From: Schlesneria paludicola DSM 18645
GTDB taxonomy: Bacteria > Planctomycetota > Planctomycetia > Planctomycetales > Planctomycetaceae
Direction of reading: 5' to 3'
Assembly (NCBI GenBank): GCA_945862235.1
Contig: CAMAYU010000021.1
Coordinates: 1 to 53,089 of the forward strand
Length of the DNA: 53,089 nt
In this document: positions 20,727 through 30,349 of the stretch, piece by piece
How the letters are laid out: each line of letters begins with the position of its first letter
Position numbering within the stretch: position 1 is the first letter of the stretch
Notes under the pieces: generated by a model
What the model was told of the DNA's origin: nothing
Seen by the model: the letters and a program-made list of their open reading frames with translations, nothing else
Databases searched by the model: none
Program-made: the position numbers and the translations under genes

Positions 20727-23700
20727 TCATTGCAGCCGGACTCGACTGCCGTTGCGGACTTGTTGCATCAATCGCTCCCGCAGTTCTGAGAGCAGGGCTT
20801 CGACATCCGCTTCAGTCGCCAGCTCGCGATTCCTCAGATTGAGATCCACCTTCACCACCAGCGGCTGCTGCCCCTGGCTGCGGAGGCCGTCGAGGATGTC
20901 GCCCGCTTCGTCTTCCGCGCGCTTGAGCGAGACGACGACGGGATCTTTCATCATCAACAGCGCCGGTGCGATGGCCTTGTCGGTCGTGTCCGTCGTCGCC
21001 TTGGACAACGGTCGCAAGACTTGATGCGACTGGTCGGCGGTCAGCGTACTGAAGCCATCTCGTGACTTCAGACGGCCACGCGCCAGTTCCGTTTGCTCCT
21101 CCTGCCATTGCAGGATCTGCCGCCGCTGGGCGATGTAGGCGTCGCGCAATTGCTGAAGGTCGCCGTCCAGAGATCGAATCTCACGCCAGGGGCGTTCCTG
21201 TTTCAGTTGCTTCTGAAGTCGATCCGCTGCCTCTTCCGTTTCCGCCGTCAGCGCACCCAGTTCGCGCAACTGCTCGACCTGATACCGCAAGACGTCCGCC
21301 GCCTGACACACCGCCTGGATGGTCTCGTCGGTCAGCTCGGAGGAAAAGATGTTCAAAAGCTGCACACCGTCACGCAGTCCGTCGAGGTGTTTCTTGACGA
21401 GCTTCACGGTCGGCTTCGTAAAGCGAGCGGAACGGACGCATTGCTCGATGCCCGTCGCGAGCTTGGTCAACTCTTTGGGAGTCGCGGGAGAATCCGGCAA
21501 CTGGTTGAGCTTCGCGAGAACCTCGTTCAGGCGATCGACCTGCTTGGGGAAATACTCGGCGACCGCATCGGCGATCGCGTTGTCTTCTCGGTCCACCGCA
21601 TAGCCGAGTTGTTCCTGAAAAAACTTGCAGATCCGGGCGCGTGCTGGAAAGCCGATGTCATCGTCACCGGCCGGAAAGATCTCGGCTCGACGAAACGACC
21701 GATCTTTTTCAAACACATCCCGCGACCCGGCGTCGCGCGGTGCCGTGATCTCCGTCCCCGCTTCGGGTTTGATCTTGATCTTGCTGGCACGCAACAGTCC
21801 CGCCACGCACGCCTTGATCAGATCGCTCGTGTAGCCGTAGGGCGGGCCGCCAAATTCTGAAATCAGACTCGAACCACTGACGCCGTCCAGGTTCTCGATG
21901 CTGGCCTCCACACGCTTGGGGATCACGCCGCTGCAAGTCGCCACATAACGGCCGGCATCCAATTCGAGAATGCCTAACTCGTCGCTCAGAAACTTCGGAG
22001 ACGGACCCGTCAAATCGCTGTCCACGAGCTGCATCATTTCCGCCGGTGTGATCTGCACGTTGACGAAGTGTGGGAACAGATCGGGCAACAGCCGATTTGC
22101 GGCGGACAGCAACGCGGAGCCGAACGCTGCACCATGTTCTGTCGGTGACAAGGTCCGGCTGCGGAAATAGATCCGCCCAGCCATCCACGCCTTGGTGACC
22201 TGGGTCTTCACGGCCTTCTCGAATTCTTCCTGCCGGCCCTCTTCCTGACTCAGCAAACTGCGTCGTGCCGGAGTCAACGATTGGCTGCGCGGCTTGTACT
22301 TGTTGACCATGTCGCGCGATCGGGCGAACTCGCGGACCTGCGACTCCAGATCTTCGGTATCACCGCAGACCCAAACGATTCGGTTGTGAAGTGCGGCTTC
22401 ATCGCTGCGTTTGATCCAGACGGATTCCATTCGCTCTTCACGCGACACGAAGCGGAAGTCGACTCGAACAATCGCTTCGTCGCGCGGATCGAGCAGCGCG
22501 GTATCGGTGAATTGCCGGCCGTCGGAGAAGGACGCCGCCCACGGGAACGGACGTGCGTGCAACTTCGGCCGCTCGGGTTCGGTCAGCAGCAGCTTGAGTG
22601 ACTCCTGGATCACTTCACAGATCGTTTGGCGACCGATGCTGTTCTCGCGGCGTTCGCGTTCCCATTCCTCACCGGCCGAGGATTGGATCTTGTAGCCCTG
22701 CTTCTCGGAGTAGCCGAGCAGGTTCAGCCGCCGCAGTTCTTCGAGGGCTTCGGTGATTTCATCGACTTGGCTACCGCGATCAATGCGGTCGTACAAACAC
22801 TGCGCCACCAGCTTGGCATCGGTGGGGACCGTCTCCTGAATCAATTCCAACAGCGCCACCGCCTTGGCTGCCCGAATCTTGAGATCCGAGTTCTCATCCG
22901 CGCAATGACTCAGCACGCGAGCCATGCTCGACTGCACGTCGGCACCGAGAGCGGTGTGCTGGACTTCATAGATCTTGTCGAGGGTGACCAGCGTCCCTAC
23001 TGGCTTGTCTGCCAGTTCTTGGCTACGAAACAGTTCCCCGAGAAGCTGCATCAGCCCACGTATCGCCTGGTCGTCCCCCTGAGCACGTGCCGAGCGCAAT
23101 CGCAGGGCGCTGGTGAGCTGCAACAAGAGTTCAATATGCCCCGGCAGCATCGGGTACGTTTCGACGAAGTCTTCTGCCGTGACCGACTCACAACCGTAGG
23201 CATACAATTTGAGATCGGGACGATGTTTTTCAAAGAGCGTCTTGAGAAGAGCTTCGGCCTCGGGCGTCTTCTGCAGAAGTCGCTTGTGAACGACATCGCG
23301 AATGTTAGTCGGGGCCAGGTGAACTCGCAGTTTTTGCGGGAAGCGATCCTTGGCCCACGTCAGCAAAATGTCCCCGCCCTCCTCGTCGATCTTCTGCTGC
23401 CCGAGTGCCAGCACCCAGACCTTGCCCTTGAGCTTTGAACCGAGAGCCGACGCAAACGCCCGCAGTCGATCGATCCGGTCCTGATTCCCTCGCACATATT
23501 GCGAGACCTCGTCGATGACCATGAACAGCGTCGCGTTCGGATCGCGAAACTTCAGCATGTCTCCAATGGCATCGACCGCCTCTTCCGGAGACTCGGACCG
23601 TTGATGCATGCCGGCGCGACTGGAGTACCACATCATCGGATCGGTGTAACGATCCGGAAACATCGTGGACATCACCTGCGAGAAACCATCTTCAACGAGA

Positions 23701-24350
23701 GAACTGTCCTTGGCATCTTTCCAGGGTTTGCCAAAGTTTTGTTGGGCCAGCTTCTCAAAGCGTGGCCACTCGCCGTCTCGCTCCAGCTTCAACTCGAAGT
23801 CGGCTACGATCGGGTCGGTAGTGCAATAACCCAACCGCTTCTGGACCTGTCGCATCGCGGCCGCATGGATCTGCTCGTTGTCGCGGGCAAAGCCGCCGAT
23901 GTCGAACACGACCGAAACCGGATGGTCGATCTTGGCCCGCAAGGTCTTCCAGGCATCACGCAATTCACCGGCCTGCGGCGAGGTGTCTCTGGCCAGCCAG
24001 GCTTCTGACAACGATTTCCCGTTGGGTAGCGCGACGCCATTCAGGGCCATCCCCAGCAACTTGGCGAAGCTCGACTTTCCCGAACCGTAAAAGCCCGAGA
24101 TCCAGATGGCGGGCAGATCGACTCCGTCACGCTTGTCGAGTTCTTTGACGATGTTGTTGAGCAACCGAACGTACTGTTCGTGAATGCCGTCGGGGACGCG
24201 ACGATGATTCGGATGACCGTCGGGCCAGCCTCCCGTGATGATGTATTCGCTGACTTCCGTCGCGAGCTTCTCCGGCGTCTGTTCGTGAAAGTACACGACG
24301 GGCGGAATGTCTCGGGTCACGTCCAAGACGAACAGGTTGCGAATCAGCAT
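20727..24350 (-). CDS. brxC: BREX large P-loop ATPase BrxC (PglY family)
   Basis: A 1207-residue ATPase when read from the ATG at 24350 (MLIRNLFVLDVTRDIPPVVY). Walker A is WISGFYGSGKSSFAK (83-97), and Walker B is LFMVIDEVSQYV (275-286). The N-terminal motif VTRDIPPVV and the R-N-Q-D-R segment after Walker B are typical of BrxC/PglY. The remaining 900 residues are helical, with a coiled-coil-like region near 1020-1120 (EEAADRLQKQLKQE). BrxC is the large motor conserved in most BREX systems and interacts with the methylase and phosphatase. The open frame extends to 24515 but that part overlaps brxB and is not family-like. A 64-base gap with a hairpin precedes it. Confidence 0.92.
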   Translation of the reverse strand: MLIRNLFVLDVTRDIPPVVYFHEQTPEKLATEVSEYIITGGWPDGHPNHRRVPDGIHEQYVRLLNNIVKELDKRDGVDLPAIWISGFYGSGKSSFAKLLGMALNGVALPNGKSLSEAWLARDTSPQAGELRDAWKTLRAKIDHPVSVVFDIGGFARDNEQIHAAAMRQVQKRLGYCTTDPIVADFELKLERDGEWPRFEKLAQQNFGKPWKDAKDSSLVEDGFSQVMSTMFPDRYTDPMMWYSSRAGMHQRSESPEEAVDAIGDMLKFRDPNATLFMVIDEVSQYVRGNQDRIDRLRAFASALGSKLKGKVWVLALGQQKIDEEGGDILLTWAKDRFPQKLRVHLAPTNIRDVVHKRLLQKTPEAEALLKTLFEKHRPDLKLYAYGCESVTAEDFVETYPMLPGHIELLLQLTSALRLRSARAQGDDQAIRGLMQLLGELFRSQELADKPVGTLVTLDKIYEVQHTALGADVQSSMARVLSHCADENSDLKIRAAKAVALLELIQETVPTDAKLVAQCLYDRIDRGSQVDEITEALEELRRLNLLGYSEKQGYKIQSSAGEEWERERRENSIGRQTICEVIQESLKLLLTEPERPKLHARPFPWAASFSDGRQFTDTALLDPRDEAIVRVDFRFVSREERMESVWIKRSDEAALHNRIVWVCGDTEDLESQVREFARSRDMVNKYKPRSQSLTPARRSLLSQEEGRQEEFEKAVKTQVTKAWMAGRIYFRSRTLSPTEHGAAFGSALLSAANRLLPDLFPHFVNVQITPAEMMQLVDSDLTGPSPKFLSDELGILELDAGRYVATCSGVIPKRVEASIENLDGVSGSSLISEFGGPPYGYTSDLIKACVAGLLRASKIKIKPEAGTEITAPRDAGSRDVFEKDRSFRRAEIFPAGDDDIGFPARARICKFFQEQLGYAVDREDNAIADAVAEYFPKQVDRLNEVLAKLNQLPDSPATPKELTKLATGIEQCVRSARFTKPTVKLVKKHLDGLRDGVQLLNIFSSELTDETIQAVCQAADVLRYQVEQLRELGALTAETEEAADRLQKQLKQERPWREIRSLDGDLQQLRDAYIAQRRQILQWQEEQTELARGRLKSRDGFSTLTADQSHQVLRPLSKATTDTTDKAIAPALLMMKDPVVVSLKRAEDEAGDILDGLRSQGQQPLVVKVDLNLRNRELATEADVEALLSELRERLMQQVRNGSRVRLQ

Positions 24351-24382
24351 GTTGAAACTCAGTGGCGTGCGGGCGATTTGGA

Positions 24383-24404
24383 GGATGGGCACTCTTGCCC
24401 GTCC
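24383..24404. repeat. Small palindrome between brxB and brxC
   Basis: GGATGGGCA (24383-24391) pairs with TGCCCGTCC (24396-24404) around a CTCT loop, nine pairs with one wobble. It occupies the 64-base brxB-brxC gap. The sequence type (GGGCAAGAGTGCCC on the minus strand) is another family I associate with planctomycete interspersed repeats. Confidence 0.7.
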
Positions 24405-24414
24405 GGCTTGGTGG

Positions 24415-25059
24415 TCAGGGATAGATGCGGGGACGATAATCACTGTCGGGAGACAAAACTCCCATGAACGACAGGCCCTTCTCGCCACGTCGCTCACCGG
24501 GATACAACAAGACAACCGGGACGTTGCGGGTCTGCCCGTCTAGGTGTTTCAGTAGGGCTGACGAACGGAAGAAGGGGTACAGCGAACCCGACCGGCCGAT
24601 CAACGCCACAGTGTGATCGACTTTGTCCGGATGCTCGTCGATGTAGTTGCTGATGATGCGGCTGCAGTCGGCGGCGATCCCGTCGGGGCCTTCGATCAGC
24701 GGTGCCAGTTTGTTCTGCAAGTAGTTCAGTCCCCGTTCGCGTGATGACTTCGCCGTACTGCGTTCCATCGCGATGACACGGTGCATCCAGTCTTCGCTCT
24801 GAGCACGCACGCGATCGAGCAACAGTCGCTGCAGATTGATCGTCAGGACGACCCAGCCGTTGGCCATCAGATCACTGCTCAGCCGCTGCACTTCGGCCCG
24901 CAGCTTGAATTCGTCGGCCGGCTGATACTGCAGGATCGCAAACCGGTAATTACGCATCGTGCTGATGCTGGGACCGTCCGGGTGAATCAGATCCTTCCTC
25001 AAAGCCGTGAACGCATCGGACAGCGTGAGAGACAGGTTTTCAAACAGGTCCGCCGTCAT
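24415..25059 (-). CDS. brxB: BREX protein BrxB (DUF1788 family)
   Basis: A 214-residue protein starting MTADLFENLSLTLSDAFTAL. It has the DUF1788 pattern: an N-terminal helix, a strand RFAILQYQPADEFKLR, a WVVLTINLQRLLLD strand-helix, and a C-terminal nucleotide-binding-like fold with VALIGRSGSLYPFFR and VPVVLLYPGE. BrxB is a small core component of BREX types 1, 5 and 6 with no known enzymatic activity. The ATG at 25059 overlaps the brxA stop (ATGA), which fixes the start; the extra 18 codons upstream lie inside brxA. Confidence 0.9.
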   Translation of the reverse strand: MTADLFENLSLTLSDAFTALRKDLIHPDGPSISTMRNYRFAILQYQPADEFKLRAEVQRLSSDLMANGWVVLTINLQRLLLDRVRAQSEDWMHRVIAMERSTAKSSRERGLNYLQNKLAPLIEGPDGIAADCSRIISNYIDEHPDKVDHTVALIGRSGSLYPFFRSSALLKHLDGQTRNVPVVLLYPGERRGEKGLSFMGVLSPDSDYRPRIYP

Positions 25060-25844
25060 GAGGCACCTCGCAGCGGCATCGTTTCTGTCGCACAGACCGT
25101 GGCTCGTGCCCAATCGGTCAGGCTGTCAAATTGCCAGTTAAAATCGACGAGTTCGCCCTGCCGGCTGAACCGGAGTGCCGAAAGGCGTTTCAGCCGTCGC
25201 TCCAAGGAGTCATCCCGCAATCCGACCGAGGCCAGATACGGGTTGTCGAGCAGCGTGCCGTCGAATTGAACTTCTCGCAGCAGCAACAACAGGTAGGTCA
25301 GGGCCATGTCGTCCACGACCGGATACCTCATCGGCCGTGGGTCGCGATTGGTCGTCGTCAATCCTGCCGAATAGGCGGTGGACAACAGCTTGCTCGCAAA
25401 CTTCACACAGGTATTCAGTGCCCAGCGACCTTCGCACTGCTGCTCAACCCAGCGGGTGACGAGATCACGCGTCACATCCATTCGCTGCTGATCTCGCCGT
25501 TCGATCAGGTAGACGCCCGTGAATCGGCGATAGAGCGGATCTGCCAGTTGCACGTGCCAGTGACAGATGACGCGCCGGGTCTCCACGGCCATCTGCTGCC
25601 AGCCCGCCAGAACGCTGAGCGCCGACGGATAGGCATCGAACCGAACGCGAAAATTCGCCAGTAGCATCTGCACGCAGGGCAGGCTTTTGGCCCCGAACCA
25701 ACATTCCTCAAACGCCTGCTTCGCTTCGACCGGACCGGCCCCTTCGGCGATGTGCTGCCAGTAGGTCCGAGACTCATCGACCGCCAGCACGCACTTGGCC
25801 AAACGATTGTGAATGACGACACATTCCGTAGGACGTTTCGTCAT
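25056..25844 (-). CDS. brxA: BREX protein BrxA (DUF1819 family)
   Basis: A 262-residue helical protein starting MTKRPTECVVIHNRLAKCVL. The order of features fits DUF1819/BrxA: an early E-S-R-T-Y-W helix, an FRVRFDAYPSALSVL segment, a W-H-V-Q-L-A-D-P-L-Y-R-R-F region and a C-terminal R-F-S-R-Q-G-E-L end. BrxA is a small DNA-binding component known in types 1, 3, 5 and 6. The ATG at 25844 overlaps the brxE stop by four bases, and its own stop overlaps brxB, so the three small genes are translated as a coupled block. Confidence 0.88.
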   Translation of the reverse strand: MTKRPTECVVIHNRLAKCVLAVDESRTYWQHIAEGAGPVEAKQAFEECWFGAKSLPCVQMLLANFRVRFDAYPSALSVLAGWQQMAVETRRVICHWHVQLADPLYRRFTGVYLIERRDQQRMDVTRDLVTRWVEQQCEGRWALNTCVKFASKLLSTAYSAGLTTTNRDPRPMRYPVVDDMALTYLLLLLREVQFDGTLLDNPYLASVGLRDDSLERRLKRLSALRFSRQGELVDFNWQFDSLTDWARATVCATETMPLRGAS

Positions 25845-26437
25845 GTCGCCCTCCGAAAGTGTGGCAACGGATATTCGCTCGCGAACGGCCAGTAAGCCGA
25901 GACGAGACGATTGACCAATAGCACCAAGGACTCTGGCGGATCGCCCCTCAAACGGCGTCCGATCGGTTCCGAAACAGTCTCGGCCTTGCCATGTCCCTGA
26001 ACCCAATCTCCAAATTGATTCGCCTGCCACGTCTCGGTCAGAACTTCCTTCAACCCCGGCAGTGCCTCAAACGGAGAAACGCCAGATCGCTTAAAATCCA
26101 ACAGCCGTTCGTCGGTTCGTTCATCGACTGCGAAACCCAGATTGAAGAGTGACAGGATCCGATCGGGGTCATGGTCTCGTTGACGCAACTCGGCATCGCA
26201 CCGCCGCGCCGCCTCACGAGCGGCCTGCAAGACGGCCCATTCCCAAGTGTGCGGCATCAACTGTTTGAAGAGATCTTTTCCGCCGAACTCGCTGACCAGA
26301 TCCGTCTGCCACCACCCGAGCCGCCGTTCCTCACCCTTCTCGCCAGCCCACGCCAACGCCAACTGTGCCGTCAGAATCAGATCGATCTCCGACACCAGAA
26401 TCATCACAGGACCACGATCTTCAACCATGACAGCCAT
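25841..26437 (-). CDS. brxE: BREX type 6 marker protein BrxE
   Basis: About 198 residues from the ATG at 26437 (MAVMVEDRGPVMILVSEIDL). The frame also allows a GTG at 26470; no ribosome-binding site decides, and a later Met at residue 11 is possible. Matching what I remember of BrxE are LILTAQLALAWAGE, RRLGWWQTDLV, DPDRILSLFNLGFAVDERTD and a tail ending in YPLPHFRR. BrxE occurs in BREX type 6 and leads the operon there, as here. Its biochemical role is unknown. It faces the McrB gene across 361 bases. Confidence 0.82.
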   Translation of the reverse strand: MAVMVEDRGPVMILVSEIDLILTAQLALAWAGEKGEERRLGWWQTDLVSEFGGKDLFKQLMPHTWEWAVLQAAREAARRCDAELRQRDHDPDRILSLFNLGFAVDERTDERLLDFKRSGVSPFEALPGLKEVLTETWQANQFGDWVQGHGKAETVSEPIGRRLRGDPPESLVLLVNRLVSAYWPFASEYPLPHFRRAT

Positions 26438-26798
26438 CTTTGTTACGCCCCGGACGATTTGTTCTGACACTCACCAAGAATCAAAGGCAGAGCCAATCCC
26501 GAATCATCGGGATGCCGCATTCCGACACGCCCGGAGAAGCATCCTAGCGTGGCAAGGCTTCATCCACGAACCAAGCGTCGGCACGGTCTTTTTTGCCTCA
26601 AAATCGGAGATGTGGTGGCCTGTGACGGAGGAAGCGGGTTCAACCAAGCCTGACGCTTGAGTGACTCGCCTTGGAGGGGTGCAGCACTTAGCCTGTCTCG
26701 ACATCTGAAGCTCGGTGTGACATTTCGCCCCGCACAACAATGGACGATCAAGCATCCACGCGGCGAATCAGTTTTTGAAATGAACCATAGGGCCTGTC
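26438..26798. promoter_or_regulatory. Divergent control region between the BREX operon and mcrBC
   Basis: These 361 bases separate the leftward brxE start from the rightward McrB-like start, so both defence operons must be transcribed from here. No credible gene was found. I see no strong -35/-10 pair that I would defend and no large palindrome. An AGGG seven bases before 26799 is a weak ribosome-binding site for the McrB gene. Confidence 0.5.
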
Positions 26799-29237
26799 AT
26801 GAGCAAAACCACCGAGTACCTGGAAGCCTTCAAGCCTGTCGCACCCGCCTGGTTCACGAAGGCCGCATTCGTCCGCGAGTACCACGAGTTTTTTCGCGAG
26901 TTCTTCCAACGTGACAAACTCGAAACCGCCGAGTGGCCTGATATTCAGAAGATCGGTGCTCATCTGCATTGTTTTCAGAGCATGGCCCTGGCAAAGGCCA
27001 ATGCTCTCGGCAAACCCAACCATCCGCTGGAGCACTACAGCAGGAGTTTCATCTACTTGGCTCACGGTGCCGGCGCACCCTCGGAACGGATACGACAATT
27101 CAGCAGCAATCCGGAGTATCGACTTGATTACTTTGGGAAGTCGGCTGTCAGTGAGCTCGTCGGTTACTTGTTCCCTGACCAATTCATGTTCGTCAACGCC
27201 CGCGATCTTTTTGCAGCACAATTCCTCGACATCAAGATCGAGAAATCGGCCGGTGGTGACTTGGTTGCCGGATTGGAAGCCTTCAGCAAAGCCACTCGGC
27301 CCGTGGCGAAAGAGTACGAGGAAATCGTTGGCAAGCAGACCGACCTCCCGCTCAATCTGGAGCTCGATCAGTTCTTCAGTTGGCTGTACGAGACTTACGC
27401 AAATGCGGATGGAACGGACAAACCCGTGATGCCGCCAGTAACAAGTCGGCGTTATTGGACTCTGTCGCCAGGAGAAGGAGGAAACCAGTGGGAGAACTTT
27501 TACGAAGACGGCATCGCCGCAATCGGATGGTATGGAACGGGTGACCTCCGCAAATTCAAGAACAAGGACGAGATTCTCCAGAAAATTCAAGAACTGCAAC
27601 CCGGTGAATCATCTCCCACGAACGATGCTTATGCCTGCTGGCAATTTGTCCACGATCTCAAGCCGGGTGACATTGTTTTCGCCAAAAAGGGTCGTACAAA
27701 ACTTCTCGGCTACGGTGAGGTGAAGGGGGACTACAAATTCGATTCGGCGAGGCCACACTACCGGCACATCCGAAACGTGAAATGGTCTGACAAGGGCGAA
27801 TGGGACTTGCCAGATGACCACAAAATGGCATTAAAGACGCTGACCGATATCACGACATATTCAGATTTCGTAGCGATCCTTGCGACAACGGTAGGTCTGC
27901 AACTGAGCCCATCGCCGCCTGCGGATGTCGTGGTCAATTCAACGCACTACTGGTGGCTCAATGCGAACCCCAAGATCTGGGACTTCCGCAACCTTCCCTT
28001 GGGAGCTGTTGAGAGCTACACGTCCCGCAATGAAGCCGGAAACAAGCGGCAGAAATACAAGCACTTTGAAGCGGTTCGGCCGGGCGATTTGTTGCTCGGG
28101 TATGTGACGAACCCGGACAAGGAAATTGTGGCGATTTGTGAGATCACCAAGCCATTACACGACACCGTCGATGGTGAGGTAATCGAGTTTCGGAAGATTG
28201 AAGAGATTCGTGTACCCGTCACGCTGGCTGAACTCCAGTCCGTGGATGCGCTTTCAGAATGCGAGCCTTTGATCCACAAACAGGGCAGCCTGTTCGCGGT
28301 TACGGCGGATGAATACGACGTCATCCGGGCGATGATCGATGAGCGCAACCTTGTCCTCCCCCCCAGTCAAACGACGGTGTATACAAAGGAAGATGCGCTC
28401 AAGGGACTGTTTATGACGGAGCTCCAACTCGACAAGATTCTCTCGCGATTGAAACGCAAGAAAACCGTCATTCTTCAAGGGCCTCCGGGCGTCGGCAAGA
28501 CATTCGTCGCTCGCCGATTGGCCTATTTGCAGATGGGGGAGCAGGACCCGCAACGCGTGAAAATGGTCCAGTTTCATCCGAGTTACGGTTACGAGGATTT
28601 CGTTCAGGGGTATCGGCCAAAAGGAACTGGGCTGGGACGGCACGACGGAGTCTTTCACCAGTTCGCGCGGCTTGCGAGGAATGACCCGCAGCGGGATTGG
28701 TTCTTCGTGATTGATGAAATCAATCGCGGAAATCTGGCGAAAATCTTTGGCGAACTGCTGATGCTCATTGAAGCTGACAAGCGGGGGCCGGAGCACGCTA
28801 TTCCACTGACTTATTCCGAAGAAGCGGACGAAACCTTTTACCTGCCGGCCAATCTTTACATCATCGGAACAATGAACACCGCCGATCGCTCGCTCGCGAT
28901 GGTGGATTACGCGCTGCGTCGCCGTTTTGCGTTTGTAACACTCGACCCCGAATTTGCATCACCTGCGTTCGGCGCCTGGTTGACGAACTGTGGGGCCTCA
29001 AATGAGTTGCTGAACCGCATCCGTCAACGCATTGATGTGTTGAACGCGGCGATCGACAAGGACCGCGACCTTGGCGCTGGTTTCCGCATTGGCCACAGCT
29101 TTTTCGCCCCCGCCACCGGTCCGCTGGATGAGGCGTGGTATCGAGAGGTGATTGACAGTGAGATCCAGCCACTCTTGGAAGAGTACTTCGACTCTCACGA
29201 GACCGTTGATCAGCTCGTCAAAGATCTGCTCGCGTAG
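26799..29237 (+). CDS. McrB-like AAA+ GTPase with two PUA/EVE-like reader domains
   Basis: An 812-residue fusion. Residues 1-210 are a helical N-terminal domain with YRLDYFGKSAVSELVGYLFP. From 219, YWTLSPGEGGNQWENFYEDG opens a PUA-like domain with the GIAAIGWYGTGDL pattern. From 383, HYWWLNANPKIWDF and RPGDLLLGYVTNP mark an EVE domain. The motor follows: Walker A GPPGVGKT (561-568), FHPSYGYEDFVQGYRP, Walker B FVIDEINRGNLAKIFGEL (Asp639), and the MNTADRSLAMVDYALRRRF signature of McrB. McrB uses GTP to translocate and activate the McrC nuclease on modified DNA, so the two reader domains probably recognise different modifications. McrC follows 74 bases downstream. Confidence 0.92.
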   Translation: MSKTTEYLEAFKPVAPAWFTKAAFVREYHEFFREFFQRDKLETAEWPDIQKIGAHLHCFQSMALAKANALGKPNHPLEHYSRSFIYLAHGAGAPSERIRQFSSNPEYRLDYFGKSAVSELVGYLFPDQFMFVNARDLFAAQFLDIKIEKSAGGDLVAGLEAFSKATRPVAKEYEEIVGKQTDLPLNLELDQFFSWLYETYANADGTDKPVMPPVTSRRYWTLSPGEGGNQWENFYEDGIAAIGWYGTGDLRKFKNKDEILQKIQELQPGESSPTNDAYACWQFVHDLKPGDIVFAKKGRTKLLGYGEVKGDYKFDSARPHYRHIRNVKWSDKGEWDLPDDHKMALKTLTDITTYSDFVAILATTVGLQLSPSPPADVVVNSTHYWWLNANPKIWDFRNLPLGAVESYTSRNEAGNKRQKYKHFEAVRPGDLLLGYVTNPDKEIVAICEITKPLHDTVDGEVIEFRKIEEIRVPVTLAELQSVDALSECEPLIHKQGSLFAVTADEYDVIRAMIDERNLVLPPSQTTVYTKEDALKGLFMTELQLDKILSRLKRKKTVILQGPPGVGKTFVARRLAYLQMGEQDPQRVKMVQFHPSYGYEDFVQGYRPKGTGLGRHDGVFHQFARLARNDPQRDWFFVIDEINRGNLAKIFGELLMLIEADKRGPEHAIPLTYSEEADETFYLPANLYIIGTMNTADRSLAMVDYALRRRFAFVTLDPEFASPAFGAWLTNCGASNELLNRIRQRIDVLNAAIDKDRDLGAGFRIGHSFFAPATGPLDEAWYREVIDSEIQPLLEEYFDSHETVDQLVKDLLA

Positions 29238-29311
29238 AGTACCGCCATCGCACGTCATCTTCCGTTTGATTTTCGTTGGGCTTTGAGTCCGTAGTCCGCC
29301 AGGCAAGTCCA

Positions 29312-30349
29312 GTGAAAATCCCCATCAACAACGTCTACTATCTGCTCTGCTATGCTTGGGACAAACTTGAGGAGAAGGACACGCTTGCGGAAGTCGGCGC
29401 GTTGGATTCCACAAACTTGCTGGATCTGTTCGCTCGCGTTTTGGTCAATGGCACCCGCCGTCTGCTCCGGCGTGGCCTCGATCGCGGCTATCTCCTATGT
29501 CAGGACGAAATTCCTGGTGTGCGTGGCAAGCTGCTCGTCACGACAACACTTCGTCGCGACCTGATCCGCCGCGGGCGAGCCGCATGCGAATGGGATGAAC
29601 TTGAATACGACACGCTGCCAAACCAGATTCTCAAGACCACTCTTCAGCGCCTTCACGACGCAGCCGATCTGAACAGCGACACTCGTGCGGATGTACTCGA
29701 CCTGCTTCGCTGGCTCGCTCCCGTCCAACCAATTGAACTCCGGGCCGTTCACTTCCGGCGAGTTCAACTCCACCGCAACAACCGCATTTACGGCTTCCTA
29801 CTCCGCATTTGTGAATTCATCCACGAGCACTGGCTTCCAGACGAGTTTGGCAGCGGCAACCGTTTCCGCGACTTTGAAAAGAACGGGCTTGCCCGGCTGT
29901 TTGAGAAGTTCGTCTTCAACTTCTACCACCGCGAACTCCCCGACTGGCAGGTGAACGCGCTGACATTCAAGTGGCAGATCGAAAGTCAGAACGAGGGTGC
30001 GAATGACCTGCTGCCCCAAATGAAAACCGACGTCTGCCTACACTGTCCGGGTCGCGCAATCATTCTCGACACCAAGTTCTATGCGCAAGCCCTCAAGGCA
30101 AGTGAATACGGTTTGCCAAAGCTCCCTCCTGGCAATCTTTATCAACTCTTCACCTACCTGCGCCAGCGATCCTCTGAACCCGGTTGGGAGCAAGCAGAGG
30201 GGATCCTGCTGTATCCGCGAACAACCCAAGATTTCGCCGTCGATTTCACGACCCACGGCCATCGCATTCGCGCGCTCACGTTGGACCTTGCCCAACCGTG
30301 GAAACAGATCCATGATGACCTGATGCAGATTGTCAAAGTCGGATCATAG
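29312..30349 (+). CDS. mcrC: McrC-like nuclease subunit
   Basis: 345 residues from a GTG at 29312 with AGG nine bases upstream (MKIPINNVYYLLCYAWDKLE); an upstream TTG at 29276 would add 12 residues. The opening I-P-I-x-N-V-Y-Y-L-L-x-Y-A-W is diagnostic of the McrC family. The PD-(D/E)xK nuclease core is near the C-terminus: MKTDVCL and AIILDTKFYAQAL supply the Asp and D-x-K residues, followed by the helix NLYQLFTYL. Together with the preceding AAA+ protein it forms a modification-dependent (type IV) restriction system that cuts modified phage DNA. Confidence 0.92.
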   Translation: MKIPINNVYYLLCYAWDKLEEKDTLAEVGALDSTNLLDLFARVLVNGTRRLLRRGLDRGYLLCQDEIPGVRGKLLVTTTLRRDLIRRGRAACEWDELEYDTLPNQILKTTLQRLHDAADLNSDTRADVLDLLRWLAPVQPIELRAVHFRRVQLHRNNRIYGFLLRICEFIHEHWLPDEFGSGNRFRDFEKNGLARLFEKFVFNFYHRELPDWQVNALTFKWQIESQNEGANDLLPQMKTDVCLHCPGRAIILDTKFYAQALKASEYGLPKLPPGNLYQLFTYLRQRSSEPGWEQAEGILLYPRTTQDFAVDFTTHGHRIRALTLDLAQPWKQIHDDLMQIVKVGS

